DNA of 64,000 bases from NCBI GenBank assembly GCA_017792445.1, contig CP051232.1, positions 2,826,001 to 2,890,000 on the forward strand, given 5' to 3'. Positions 52,369 through 61,949 of this stretch are shown here, piece by piece. The notes under the pieces are model-generated. The model was not told the origin of the DNA and made no database searches. It saw nothing but the letters and a program-made list of their open reading frames with translations. Source of the DNA: Maritimibacter sp. (lineage in GTDB: Bacteria > Pseudomonadota > Alphaproteobacteria > Rhodobacterales > Rhodobacteraceae). Position 1 is the first letter of the stretch. Every line of letters starts with the position of its first letter. The translations under genes were made by a program, and so were the position numbers.

Positions 52369-53930
52369 CTTACGCTGAAAATGCCGCCGCCATGCTGTCC
52401 GCCCTTGCGGTGACCCCCGACTGGCCCCGCGTCGCCGGAGACGTGATCGACACCGAAACGCTGGACGCGATCGTGACCGAGGCCGCCAAGCTGGCCGAGG
52501 GGCAGGTCGCGCCGCTGAACCCGATCTCGGACCGCGTTGGCGCGAGTTTCGCGGAGGGCAAGGTCTCGGTCCCGCCCGAGTACCTGCCGGCCTACGACGC
52601 GCTGGCCGAGGGCGGCTGGCTGGGGCTGGAGCATGACGATGACCTTGGCGGCATGGGTATGCCGCTGACCGTGTTCACCGCCGTGAACCCGCTGTTCGAA
52701 CGCGCATGCCCGTCGTTCATGATGTCTGCGGGCGGATCGCGGGCGGCGGCTTTGCTGCTGTCCGCTTGGGCCGATGACGACCTGAAACAGGACTGGGTCC
52801 CGGCGCTGGTCGCGGGCGAACGGTGCGCGACGATCTGCATCTCCGAGCCCGAGGCAGGGTCGGACGTTGGGCGCATCCGCACCAAGGCGGTGCAGGACGG
52901 CGACGGCTGGCGCGTATCGGGCCAGAAGATCTGGATCTCGTTCGGCGACCACGACATTCGCGACCGCATCGGCCACTGCATGCTGGCCCGCACAGGCGAC
53001 ACGCCGGGCACGCGCGGCCTGTCCCTGTTCTTCGTCGAACGCGGCCCCGGCGTGACCTGCGAACGGATCGAGGAAAAGCTGGGCCTGCACGGCTCTCCCA
53101 CCTGCGCGCTGCAATTCACGGACGCGCCCGCGCGGCTGGTCGGGCAGGAGGGGCGCGGTCTGGCGCAGCTGTTCACCATGATCCGGCACATGCGCCTGAC
53201 CGTGGCGACGCAAGGGCTGGGCATGTCGCTGGCCGCCTACGATGTGGCGGTCGAACATGCCGAGACGCGCCGGCAGGGCGGCAAGCCCACCGAGGCCGCG
53301 GTGCCGATCATCTCGCACCCCGACGTGCAGCGGCAGCTTATGGCGATGAAGTCGCGGATCGACATCTTCCGTCTCGCGCTGCTGGAGGCGGCGGTGACGG
53401 CGGACCTGTCCGACGATGACGCCGACATGGGCCGCCTGAACGCGTGGCTGCTGCCGCTGATCAAGAACTTCGGCGGCGAGATGGCTTTCGACACCGCCCA
53501 CGCCGCGATTCAGGTTCTGGGCGGGGCAGGGTTCACCAAGGACTACTCGCCCGAGCAATACATGCGCGACGCGCGGGTGTTCACGATCTACGAAGGCACC
53601 ACGGGCATGCAGGCGCAGGATTTTCTGCTGCGCCAGTCGCTGGCCGACGACAGCGCTGCGGTGGCGCTGTTTCTTGACCGGGCGCGGCGGGAATGCGTGG
53701 GCGACGATGCCCGGCTGGCCGTGCTCGACCGGTTCGAGGCGCTTGCGACCTCTGCCGCGCGCGATGCCGACCGCACCCACCAGTTCGAGATGGCCGATGC
53801 CTTCCTGCGGGCGGGCTGGGTCGCGGTGCAGACGTGGCTGTCGAAGCGGATCGAGGACACCCCCGAGGCCGCGTTCTTCATGAAGACGGCGGCGGCGCAG
53901 ATGGAGTTGCATATCGCGGCGGCGGGCTAG
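52365..53930 (+). CDS. Acyl-CoA dehydrogenase
   Basis: A 521-aa FAD enzyme longer than the typical 380-residue form, with a C-terminal extension of the kind seen in aryl- and long-chain acyl-CoA dehydrogenases. The flavin-domain signature is CISEPEAGSDVGRIRTKA, the later VLGGAGFTKDYSPEQYMRDARVFTIYEGTTGMQAQD contains the catalytic Glu of the IYEGT motif. Coupled to the TRAP transporter and near feruloyl-CoA synthase, it may desaturate phenylpropionyl-CoA (dihydroferuloyl/dihydrocoumaroyl) to the cinnamoyl thioester. This role is inferred. Confidence 0.88.
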   Translation: MTYAENAAAMLSALAVTPDWPRVAGDVIDTETLDAIVTEAAKLAEGQVAPLNPISDRVGASFAEGKVSVPPEYLPAYDALAEGGWLGLEHDDDLGGMGMPLTVFTAVNPLFERACPSFMMSAGGSRAAALLLSAWADDDLKQDWVPALVAGERCATICISEPEAGSDVGRIRTKAVQDGDGWRVSGQKIWISFGDHDIRDRIGHCMLARTGDTPGTRGLSLFFVERGPGVTCERIEEKLGLHGSPTCALQFTDAPARLVGQEGRGLAQLFTMIRHMRLTVATQGLGMSLAAYDVAVEHAETRRQGGKPTEAAVPIISHPDVQRQLMAMKSRIDIFRLALLEAAVTADLSDDDADMGRLNAWLLPLIKNFGGEMAFDTAHAAIQVLGGAGFTKDYSPEQYMRDARVFTIYEGTTGMQAQDFLLRQSLADDSAAVALFLDRARRECVGDDARLAVLDRFEALATSAARDADRTHQFEMADAFLRAGWVAVQTWLSKRIEDTPEAAFFMKTAAAQMELHIAAAG

Positions 53931-54205
53931 TCGCCGCCGTCGCCCCCTCCGTCGTCGCCGCAGTGCCCGCCAAAGCCGCCGCCGCAAGTGCCGTCGCCGC
54001 CGTCGCTGCGGCGTCGCTTCGCGGTGCCGGTGCCCCAGCCATCCTTGGACGCCATGAACCAGACGCCAAGCAGGATCACTCCGATCAGGAAAATGTTGCC
54101 CTGCGCGGCGTCCTCTATCCCGGCTTCGCTGCGCAGGTACCACCCGATCAGACAGGCCGCGCCGCCGAAGAACAGGGCCCACCGCAGGATCAGTTTCCGC
54201 TTCAT
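53927..54205 (-). CDS. Small two-helix membrane protein with Gly/Asp/Cys-rich tail
   Basis: A 92-aa protein I do not recognise. Two hydrophobic helices (about residues 8-22 and 36-51) are followed by a basic patch (GTAKRRRSDG) and a tail rich in Gly and Asp with two Cys and a His (CGGGFGGHCGDDGGGDGGD), which could bind a metal; this is speculative. It overlaps the glycosyltransferase gene upstream by 4 bp and the convergent acyl-CoA dehydrogenase by 4 bp at its end. Confidence 0.65.
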   Translation of the reverse strand: MKRKLILRWALFFGGAACLIGWYLRSEAGIEDAAQGNIFLIGVILLGVWFMASKDGWGTGTAKRRRSDGGDGTCGGGFGGHCGDDGGGDGGD

Positions 54206-55455
54206 CGCACGTCCTCCTTGCGCCGCGCCGTCAGCGCGAACACCGCAGCAAGCACCCCCATTCCGGCGATCGAGATCGGCGTCGTGAGGTTCAGCGGCAG
54301 CCAGCCCGGCAATACCGCCGCCACCCGGTCAGCGTAAAGTAACCCGAACGCAAGGATCAACACAGCCGCGCGCGCGGTGGGCAGGGCGCCGATCAGACCG
54401 GGGACAAGAAACAGCGGTACGAGATAGTGATGCGCCCACGCCAGCGGCGCGCAAAGCGTCAGCAGCGTCGCGCCCGCTGCCAGCCGGTGCCGCAGGCGGG
54501 CGTCGGGGGCGGCATCGCGCGTCGCGGCCCAGATCGCGGCGGCTCCGGCCAGCAGCGCCGCGACCACCGCCGGCGCCAGCCAGCCCGGCGACTCCAGCAG
54601 AAGCGGCCCATCGGTCGAGGCAGGCAGGCGCCGCCCGGCCACCAGCTCGGACATCTGGAACAGCGCGGCTTTCAGCGATAGGTTCAGGTCCCAGATCACC
54701 AGCTGGTCGCCCAGAACCGACAGCTTGCGAAGGTATTCGAGGTGCAGTTCCGGCCCGGCGAAGGCAAGGCTTAGAACCGCCAGCGCGGCCACCGTCGCGA
54801 CGGCGGTCGCCGCGGCCCGGAACCGGCGCTCGATCAGGAAGATCGCCAGCAGCAGGATCGGCGACAGCTTGATCGCCGCCGCAAGACCCAGCGCCAGCCC
54901 CGCCTCGGTGTCGCGGCCCGAGGTCAGGCGCTCGAAGGACAGAAGCGTCAGGAACGCCACCGTGATCTGCGGCTGGTTCTGGAACAGCGCCTGCTCGGTG
55001 ATCACCGAGGTTGCCAGAAGGGCGGCGGTGATCGCCGCGAAAACGGTGAAGGAAATCGCGGGCCGCATGATGCGGAACGCCAGCACCGGCGCGAGGACCA
55101 GCAGGGCGAGGTGCCACAGCAGGAACCCGTCGAACACCGCCTGTGGCGGCCACGCGGCCAGCGGCGCCATGAGCGCGGCCCAAAGCGGCGGGTAGACGTA
55201 GGGAAAGGTCTGCACCCCCGGATGCCCCGCCGCCGTCGCGGCATCGGCCCAGCTTTGCGGCATGTCCAATCCGAAAAACCGCGCGGGAGACGCGTAGATC
55301 TCGGCAGGCATCCCTTCGGCATGGAAGTGACCGGCGAAATACAGCGCGGACAGATCCGCAGGCCAATGCCCCCACCACCTTAGCGCGGCCCAGACCGCCC
55401 AGACGGCAAGAATGGCGACACCGGGGACAAGGCGTGTGATCGGGAAAGCGGGCAA
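54202..55455 (-). CDS. DUF2029/GT87-type membrane glycosyltransferase
   Basis: A 417-aa polytopic membrane protein with about ten helices. It resembles the polyprenyl-phosphate-sugar-dependent GT87 family (mannosyltransferase-like): YFAGHFHAEGMPAEIY and YVYPPLWAALMAPLAAWP in the first third, and QNQPQITVAFLTLLSFERL later. Likely adds a sugar to a lipid or cell-surface glycan on the periplasmic side; substrate unknown. Overlaps the downstream 92-aa gene by 4 bp. Confidence 0.8.
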   Translation of the reverse strand: MPAFPITRLVPGVAILAVWAVWAALRWWGHWPADLSALYFAGHFHAEGMPAEIYASPARFFGLDMPQSWADAATAAGHPGVQTFPYVYPPLWAALMAPLAAWPPQAVFDGFLLWHLALLVLAPVLAFRIMRPAISFTVFAAITAALLATSVITEQALFQNQPQITVAFLTLLSFERLTSGRDTEAGLALGLAAAIKLSPILLLAIFLIERRFRAAATAVATVAALAVLSLAFAGPELHLEYLRKLSVLGDQLVIWDLNLSLKAALFQMSELVAGRRLPASTDGPLLLESPGWLAPAVVAALLAGAAAIWAATRDAAPDARLRHRLAAGATLLTLCAPLAWAHHYLVPLFLVPGLIGALPTARAAVLILAFGLLYADRVAAVLPGWLPLNLTTPISIAGMGVLAAVFALTARRKEDVR

Positions 55456-55727
55456 GGGCGGGCCTGTTTTCGGCGCAGTTTAGTGGGTTCGGGGATTGGG
55501 GCAAGCGCGGTGAAACGCGGGCTGCCGCTCGCGGCTTGCTGCGCCAATGTCGGATGAAGGAATTTTACTTGGTAAATATTAATTGGAAACGACGGCCGGA
55601 GTATTTTTGACATTGTGGCAAAAATTGAAATTATTGACCGAGAGTGGCCGCGTGCGGTACTTTACCCAAGGTCAGTTTAACTTCGTTTCTTTTTACAATC
55701 CGCATTGCAATTCATGGGGGGATGGCA
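55456..55727. promoter_or_regulatory. AT-rich region upstream of the methyltransferase gene
   Basis: 272 bp between divergent genes. The part 55555-55715 is clearly AT-rich. A TTGACA box at 55607-55612 with a weak -10 (AATTAT, 55629-55634) 16 bp on is a candidate promoter. No repeat or RNA gene is seen. Confidence 0.4.
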
Positions 55728-56594
55728 ATGGATGGGGTGCAGACGAAGCGGCTGGACTTAAGCCAGCTGGCACGCGAGTTTGGCAGCAGTAAAGGCGCAG
55801 CCGGTTATTCAGTCGTGTACGACAGCTTGTTCGCGTACTTGCGCGACAGGGACATCAATATTCTTGAAATCGGACTTGCCGAGGGCGGGCCGGAAGTCGA
55901 CGGCGACAAGGATCGTGCGACGACGCACGTTCCGAGTGTCGAGATGTGGCGAAGGTATTTTCACGAACCGAACGTCGTGGGCTTCGACATTTCGGACTTT
56001 GCCCAGTTTCAGGATGCACGATTTACCTTTGTCCGCGGAGATTCCGGCGATCCCGCCGATCTTCGGAAGGTGAAAGACCTCGGCATCGACTTCGACATCG
56101 TGATCGACGATGCGTCCCATGCTTCCTACCACCAGCAGGTTGCGTTCGGCGCCTTGTTCGACGTGGTCAAGCCGGGCGGTTTCTACATCATCGAGGATCT
56201 GAACTGGAACCCGACACAGTACGAAAAGACGCTACCCGCGGTGCCGAAGACGCGTGAATGGCTGACCGATTTTCTTGTCACGGGCCAGCTGGCGCCGACG
56301 GCGGGTATATCGGCGGAGACGGCGGCGGATGTTGCGGCGCGCGTCCAGTCGCTGCAGCTGTACGACGAGCACATGCTGAACGCGCTAAGGGTCAACTACA
56401 ACCTTCTGAACGATATTCCGTCCGGCTGCGGTTTCGACATCAGTCGCCCGTGGCGGGGCAAGTCCACGCTCGGCAAGATCACCGACCCGTATTTCCTGCT
56501 GTACAACCTGCGCCGGCTGAAGGCGACGTTCCGGGGCGACGAATGCGTCACCCGGGAAAACGTGATGCTGGCGATCGTGCAGAAACGGTTCTGA
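55728..56594 (+). CDS. Class I SAM-dependent methyltransferase (TylF/MycE-like)
   Basis: A 288-aa protein. Motif I is seen as ILEIGLAEGGPEVDGD, motif II-like VVGFDISDF, and FDIVIDDASHASYHQQVAFGALFDVVKPGGFYIIEDLNW carries the acidic metal-binding residues of the macrolide O-methyltransferase type. The C-terminal part is more diverged. Substrate unknown; such enzymes decorate sugars or glycans. ATG 55728 is preferred for its GGGGGGA spacing, ATG 55722 is alternative. The AT-rich upstream region hints at a horizontally acquired gene. Confidence 0.75.
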   Translation: MDGVQTKRLDLSQLAREFGSSKGAAGYSVVYDSLFAYLRDRDINILEIGLAEGGPEVDGDKDRATTHVPSVEMWRRYFHEPNVVGFDISDFAQFQDARFTFVRGDSGDPADLRKVKDLGIDFDIVIDDASHASYHQQVAFGALFDVVKPGGFYIIEDLNWNPTQYEKTLPAVPKTREWLTDFLVTGQLAPTAGISAETAADVAARVQSLQLYDEHMLNALRVNYNLLNDIPSGCGFDISRPWRGKSTLGKITDPYFLLYNLRRLKATFRGDECVTRENVMLAIVQKRF

Positions 56595-56649
56595 AGCGGC
56601 GCTTTCTTGTCGGGTCAGATGGGGCGGGGCGCTGCATGCCCCGCGTCGT

Positions 56650-57354
56650 TCACTCGGCCGGTGGCTCTGCCGGGGGGGCAGTCTCGGCCTCGTCCTGCAC
56701 CTCGACCACCTGCAGGGCGACATCGCCGATCACCGTGTCGCGCAGGGCGTCGCGGTGTTTCAGCACCCCGTCGACCACGTAAAGCTTGTCCACGTCGTAG
56801 AGGTCCGGGCCATAGCCCGGCCCGGCGACCCGCACCATCGTCTTGCCGGCAAGGGCGGGGTTGCCCTTGAGCGTGTAGTATTCGGCGCCCTCCGGGATCA
56901 CCTTGAACATCGTGGGATCCGAGTTCGCGGCGAGGTTGGTGACGATGTAGAGGATCTCGTCGTAGTCGGTGATGCGTTCCTTGCGGAAGTGGCACACGCC
57001 CTCGAACCCGCCCAAGGCCACGGCGGTCGCGCCGGCGATGGAAAGGGTTACAGGGGCGGTCGCCACCGTCGCCGCCGTGCCAAGCGCGCTGGACGCGGCG
57101 GTGCCGATCGAGGTGCCCGCGGCGGTGGCGGTGCCGACGCCGGAGGACATCATGCTGATGCCGCTGACGGGATTGCGCAGTGTATAGGCGCCGATCGCCT
57201 TCACCCCGTTGGTGACGCCGCTGGCCACGTCGCTTGCGGTGTTCTTCGCGGCGGCTCCGGCCTTGCCGGCCATGATCGAGGGGCGGAAATCGCAGACATC
57301 GGCTGCGGCGGAAGAGGCGGCGAGTACGAAGACCGCCGTGAGACTCGGGTTCAT
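56650..57354 (-). CDS. Secreted hypothetical protein with Ala/Gly/Thr-rich hydrophobic centre
   Basis: A 234-aa protein I do not recognise. It has a probable signal peptide (MNPSLTAVFVLAASSAAA), one Cys soon after it, a low-complexity amphipathic centre (AATVATAPVTLSIAGATAVALGGFEG, about residues 80-115), and a folded-looking C-terminal part (DYDEILYIVTNLAANSDPTMFKVIPEGAEYYTL). The ATG at 57354 follows GGAG at good distance. Confidence 0.6.
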   Translation of the reverse strand: MNPSLTAVFVLAASSAAADVCDFRPSIMAGKAGAAAKNTASDVASGVTNGVKAIGAYTLRNPVSGISMMSSGVGTATAAGTSIGTAASSALGTAATVATAPVTLSIAGATAVALGGFEGVCHFRKERITDYDEILYIVTNLAANSDPTMFKVIPEGAEYYTLKGNPALAGKTMVRVAGPGYGPDLYDVDKLYVVDGVLKHRDALRDTVIGDVALQVVEVQDEAETAPPAEPPAE

Positions 57355-57510
57355 GCTGGGCTCCTGCTCGGGTGTTTTTTGGCAATGATAGCAGGGTGCG
57401 GCGGGCGCGGGCAGGGGGCGTGCTTCACATCGGCGTAGGCGTGCCGGTTGGGGGCGACGTATCTGGCTCCCCTTCACGCCGAATTAACCACGCTCGCGCA
57501 ATCCTGCGCC

Positions 57511-58056
57511 ATGACGTGCTACATCCGTCCCCGCATCCCCGGGGCCACCGTCTTCTTCACCGTCGCTCTGGCGGAACGTGGCGCCTCGGTCCTGATCGAC
57601 GAGATCGACGCCCTGCGCCATGCCGTGCGGCTTACCCGGTCCGAGCGGCCTTTCGGGATCGACGCCTGGGTGGTGCTGCCGGACCACATGCACTGTGTGT
57701 GGACCCTGCCGGAGGGGGACGCCGATTATTCGACGCGGTGGAGCGTGATCAAGGCGCGGTTCTCACGCGCCGTGCCACCGGGTCTCAGACGAGCCAGCCA
57801 CAGGGCACGGCGGGAACGGGGCGTGTGGCAACGCCGGTTCTGGGAGCATCACATCCGCGACGACACGGATCTCGCGGCGCATGTGCGCTATTGCTGGAAC
57901 AACCCGGTGAAACACGGCTTCGTCGCGCGTCCGACGGACTGGCCGCATTCGTCGATCCACCGGGATCTGCGGGAGGGGCGAGTGGATGCGGAATATGCGG
58001 AGGGTGCGGGTGGGGGCGCGTTGGGTCGTGCGATTGTTTGCGGCGGGTGCGCATGA
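57511..58056 (+). mobile_element. REP-associated tyrosine transposase (RAYT, Y1/HUH family)
   Basis: A 181-aa IS200-like transposase CDS. His59-x-His61 (LPDHMHCVW) is the HUH metal motif and Tyr127 (HVRYCWNNPVKHGFV) the catalytic tyrosine; WQRRFWEHHIRDDTDLAAH is the conserved RAYT segment. It lacks flanking IS ends of its own. Its stop codon lies inside the first REP palindrome (58046-58065), and three more follow, so it likely generated or maintains the local REP cluster. ATG 57511 is chosen; the frame is open farther upstream. Confidence 0.88.
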
Positions 58057-58316
58057 ATGCGCACCCTACGGTTGGTTGCGCCGGAGGGGGCCGGCGCGCA
58101 GCGGTAGGTAGCGACCCGTAGGGTGCGCGTTCACGCGCACCGGATCGGGCGTTCCGTTATGGTTGGTGCGCATGGATGCGCACCGTACGGTCGGTTGTGC
58201 CGGACGGAGCCCGCGGGCACCGGGCCGGACGCTCCATTACGGTTGGTTGAACCGGATGAGCCCCGCGCGCCAAACGGGAGGCCGCGACCCGTAGGGTGCG
58301 CGTTCACGCGCACCGG
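58046..58316. repeat. Array of four REP-like palindromes downstream of RAYT
   Basis: Palindromes with 9-bp arms GGTGCGCAT/ATGCGCACC or GGTGCGCGT/ACGCGCACC and 2-bp centres lie at 58046-58065, 58122-58141, 58165-58184 and 58295-58314. A 33-bp stretch is exactly repeated (58111-58143 and 58284-58316, starting GCGACCCGTAGGGTGCGCG). A second conserved piece, ACGGTTGGTTG or close variants, accompanies most copies (near 58068, 58187 and 58240). Centre sequences alternate between GA/GG and TC. The array fills the 303-bp space between RAYT and lepA; no gene lies there. Confidence 0.9.
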
Positions 58317-58359
58317 CATCCGGAACCAATGTCAGGCAAGGCGCGCAGGTATACGCCCC

Positions 58360-60159
<1,800 letters not shown>

Positions 60160-60256
60160 TGCGGTGATATGCGGGGGAACGGCGTCGTCGTCAATGGGGC
60201 GCGAAGGCCTTGCGCCATTGGATATAGGGACTAGGTTCATTGACGGGAGAACTGTC

Positions 60257-60406
60257 ATGAACATGGGCGTCTGGATCGCCATAGGCATAGGTATCGGCAC
60301 CGGGATCGGTGTCGCGATGGACAATATCGGGGCTGGAATCGCGCTGGGGGCCGGCATCGGCGCGGCGCTGGGTGTCGCGGTGAAGGATTTCGACCGGGAA
60401 GACTGA
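60257..60406 (+). CDS. 49-aa glycine-zipper small membrane protein
   Basis: A tiny protein, [20 protein letters not shown] followed by [19 protein letters not shown] and a charged end (KDFDRED). Repeated GxxxG-type spacing suggests a membrane-embedded glycine zipper. ATG 60257 has GGGAGA as Shine-Dalgarno. It is divergent from lepA with about 100 bp between starts. Function unknown. Confidence 0.6.
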   Translation: MNMGVWIAIGIGIGTGIGVAMDNIGAGIALGAGIGAALGVAVKDFDRED

Positions 60407-60415
60407 CCCGCCGGC

Positions 60416-60937
60416 TCAGTCGGCGCTCAGCATCGTCTCGATAGCGCCGGTGATGGCGGTGGACAGCGGCTTGGTCATCGACCCGAAGGTGGCGGCGACG
60501 CTGCCGTCGGGGGCGATCAGGACCTTGTTGAAGTTCCACGACGGGGTAAAGCCGTGATCCTCGGCCAGCCAACGATAGAACGGGTGCGCCGCGTCGCCCC
60601 GCACCGGTGTGATGGTGGTCATCGGCAGGGTCAGGTCGAAGGTCATCGCGCAGAAGTCCTTCACCTGCGCATCGGTCGCGAGTTCCTGCTTGAAGTCGTC
60701 CGACGGCACCGCAAGCACGATCAGGCCCTCTGCGCCATAGCGCTCGTGCAGGTCCTGAAGCCCCTCGTACTGCGGGGTGAAGCCGCACAGCGAGGCGGTG
60801 TTGACCACCAGCACCGGGTGCCCGGCCCAGTCGGCGCTGTCGTAGGTTCCGCCGTCGAGGCTGTCGAACGAGAAGCTGCCACCGGCGAAAGCCGGGCCTG
60901 CGATCAGGACAAGAGCGGCTGCAAGGGTCTGGCGCAT
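60416..60937 (-). CDS. Glutathione peroxidase family protein, exported
   Basis: A 173-aa thioredoxin-fold peroxidase. A signal peptide ([20 protein letters not shown]) directs it to the periplasm. Cys51 in [12 protein letters not shown] takes the selenocysteine position, and WNFNK gives the conserved Trp/Asn of the tetrad. It should reduce peroxides with a thiol donor, in the envelope. Confidence 0.88.
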   Translation of the reverse strand: MRQTLAAALVLIAGPAFAGGSFSFDSLDGGTYDSADWAGHPVLVVNTASLCGFTPQYEGLQDLHERYGAEGLIVLAVPSDDFKQELATDAQVKDFCAMTFDLTLPMTTITPVRGDAAHPFYRWLAEDHGFTPSWNFNKVLIAPDGSVAATFGSMTKPLSTAITGAIETMLSAD

Positions 60938-61014
60938 GGGGGACCTCCTTGGTCTCTGGCTTTATGTACGTAGCGCGACGCGCTAGAGTTCAAATTTAGT
61001 TGAGGACGATTGAA

Positions 61015-61284
61015 ATGGCTGGCGGATGGTCGCGCGACGGCGCGGTGAACGAACAGATCGAGGCGTCGATCTCGGAAGAGCTGGAACGCATGCGGTCGCG
61101 CAAGGCGCCCGTGGGCGAGTCGCTGTCGGAATGCGCCGAATGCGGTGAAGAGATCCCCGAGAAGCGGCGGCTGGCGCTGCCGGGGGTCAAGCTGTGTATC
61201 GACTGCCAGCAGGACCGCGACGGAGCCTTCAAGTCCCGGCCGGGGATCAACCGGCGCGGATCGAAGGACAGCCAGCTGAAGTAG
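61015..61284 (+). CDS. DksA/TraR-type zinc-finger protein
   Basis: An 89-aa C4 zinc-finger protein. The Cys-x2-Cys ... Cys-x2-Cys arrangement (CAECGEEIPEKRRLALPG then CIDCQ) matches TraR/DksA-like proteins (the YbiI/DUF group). The long coiled-coil of DksA is missing, so it is the short TraR-like form that may act on RNA polymerase. ATG 61015 follows GAGGACGATTGAA. Confidence 0.88.
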   Translation: MAGGWSRDGAVNEQIEASISEELERMRSRKAPVGESLSECAECGEEIPEKRRLALPGVKLCIDCQQDRDGAFKSRPGINRRGSKDSQLK

Positions 61285-61324
61285 GCCGCCACGGGCCTGC
61301 GCCCACCGGCGGAAGGGGAGGAGG

Positions 61325-61864
61325 ATGCGACCCATACGCCGTCTCCGGATCGGATTGTCGGCCGCCTGCATCGCCACGGCGGTCTCGCAGGCGGCTGCTG
61401 GCGACCTCGGCCGCATCACCGCCTTCCTCGACGGTGACCCGATCGTCTGGCACACGATCACCATGCAACAGGGCGGCCGGACCGTCGCGACGGCCAGCGT
61501 CACGCAGGGCGCGCGGCTGACCGAGGTCTATGTGCAGGGCCACCCCGAGCCCGCGTTCGGCACCGCGAAGCTGTTCACCCTGGAGGCCCGCTATGTCGGG
61601 CCCTACGCCGCTGGCGTCCTCCCGTTGTCCGTCGACATCATGTACATGCCGGACGGCATGGGCGGACCTTTCTGGACCTCGCGCGGGGCGACGCGGGCGC
61701 CGTCGCTCGACATCGTCGCGCTGGATGTCTGGGGTAATTTCGGCCGGCTCGAAGCGGTGTTCGAGGGCGAGCTTTGCCTTCGGCGGATCATTTCCTCTGC
61801 CACCGACCCCGCGACGTGCCGGACGGTCAGCGGCCTGATCGAAACCGAGATCTTCGCCGAATAG
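61325..61864 (+). CDS. Secreted hypothetical protein
   Basis: A 179-aa protein I do not recognise. An N-terminal Arg-rich then hydrophobic signal (MRPIRRLRIGLSAACIATAV, cleavage likely after SQAAA) precedes a beta-rich segment and two late Cys (ELCLRR and ATCRTV) that could form a disulfide. The gene follows the zinc-finger gene by 40 bp with GGGGAGG directly before the ATG. Confidence 0.65.
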   Translation: MRPIRRLRIGLSAACIATAVSQAAAGDLGRITAFLDGDPIVWHTITMQQGGRTVATASVTQGARLTEVYVQGHPEPAFGTAKLFTLEARYVGPYAAGVLPLSVDIMYMPDGMGGPFWTSRGATRAPSLDIVALDVWGNFGRLEAVFEGELCLRRIISSATDPATCRTVSGLIETEIFAE

Positions 61865-61949
61865 CGGGCCGCGCTGGTCATCTTCCCGATTGCATCGACT
61901 CGCATTGCGGTGAAAGGATTTCCGATCCGCTGTAGCGAAAGCGCCGCCC

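Noticed and set aside
51633-54182. An 849-codon open frame on the minus strand opposite dctM and the acyl-CoA dehydrogenase
   Set aside because: High-GC antisense shadow: Arg/Gly/His/Gln-rich low-quality protein with no domains, and it covers two well-recognised genes on the other strand.
58046-58316. CRISPR-like array
   Set aside because: Palindromes are irregularly spaced and the intervening DNA is itself partly repeated; a RAYT gene lies adjacent, so REP is the better explanation.
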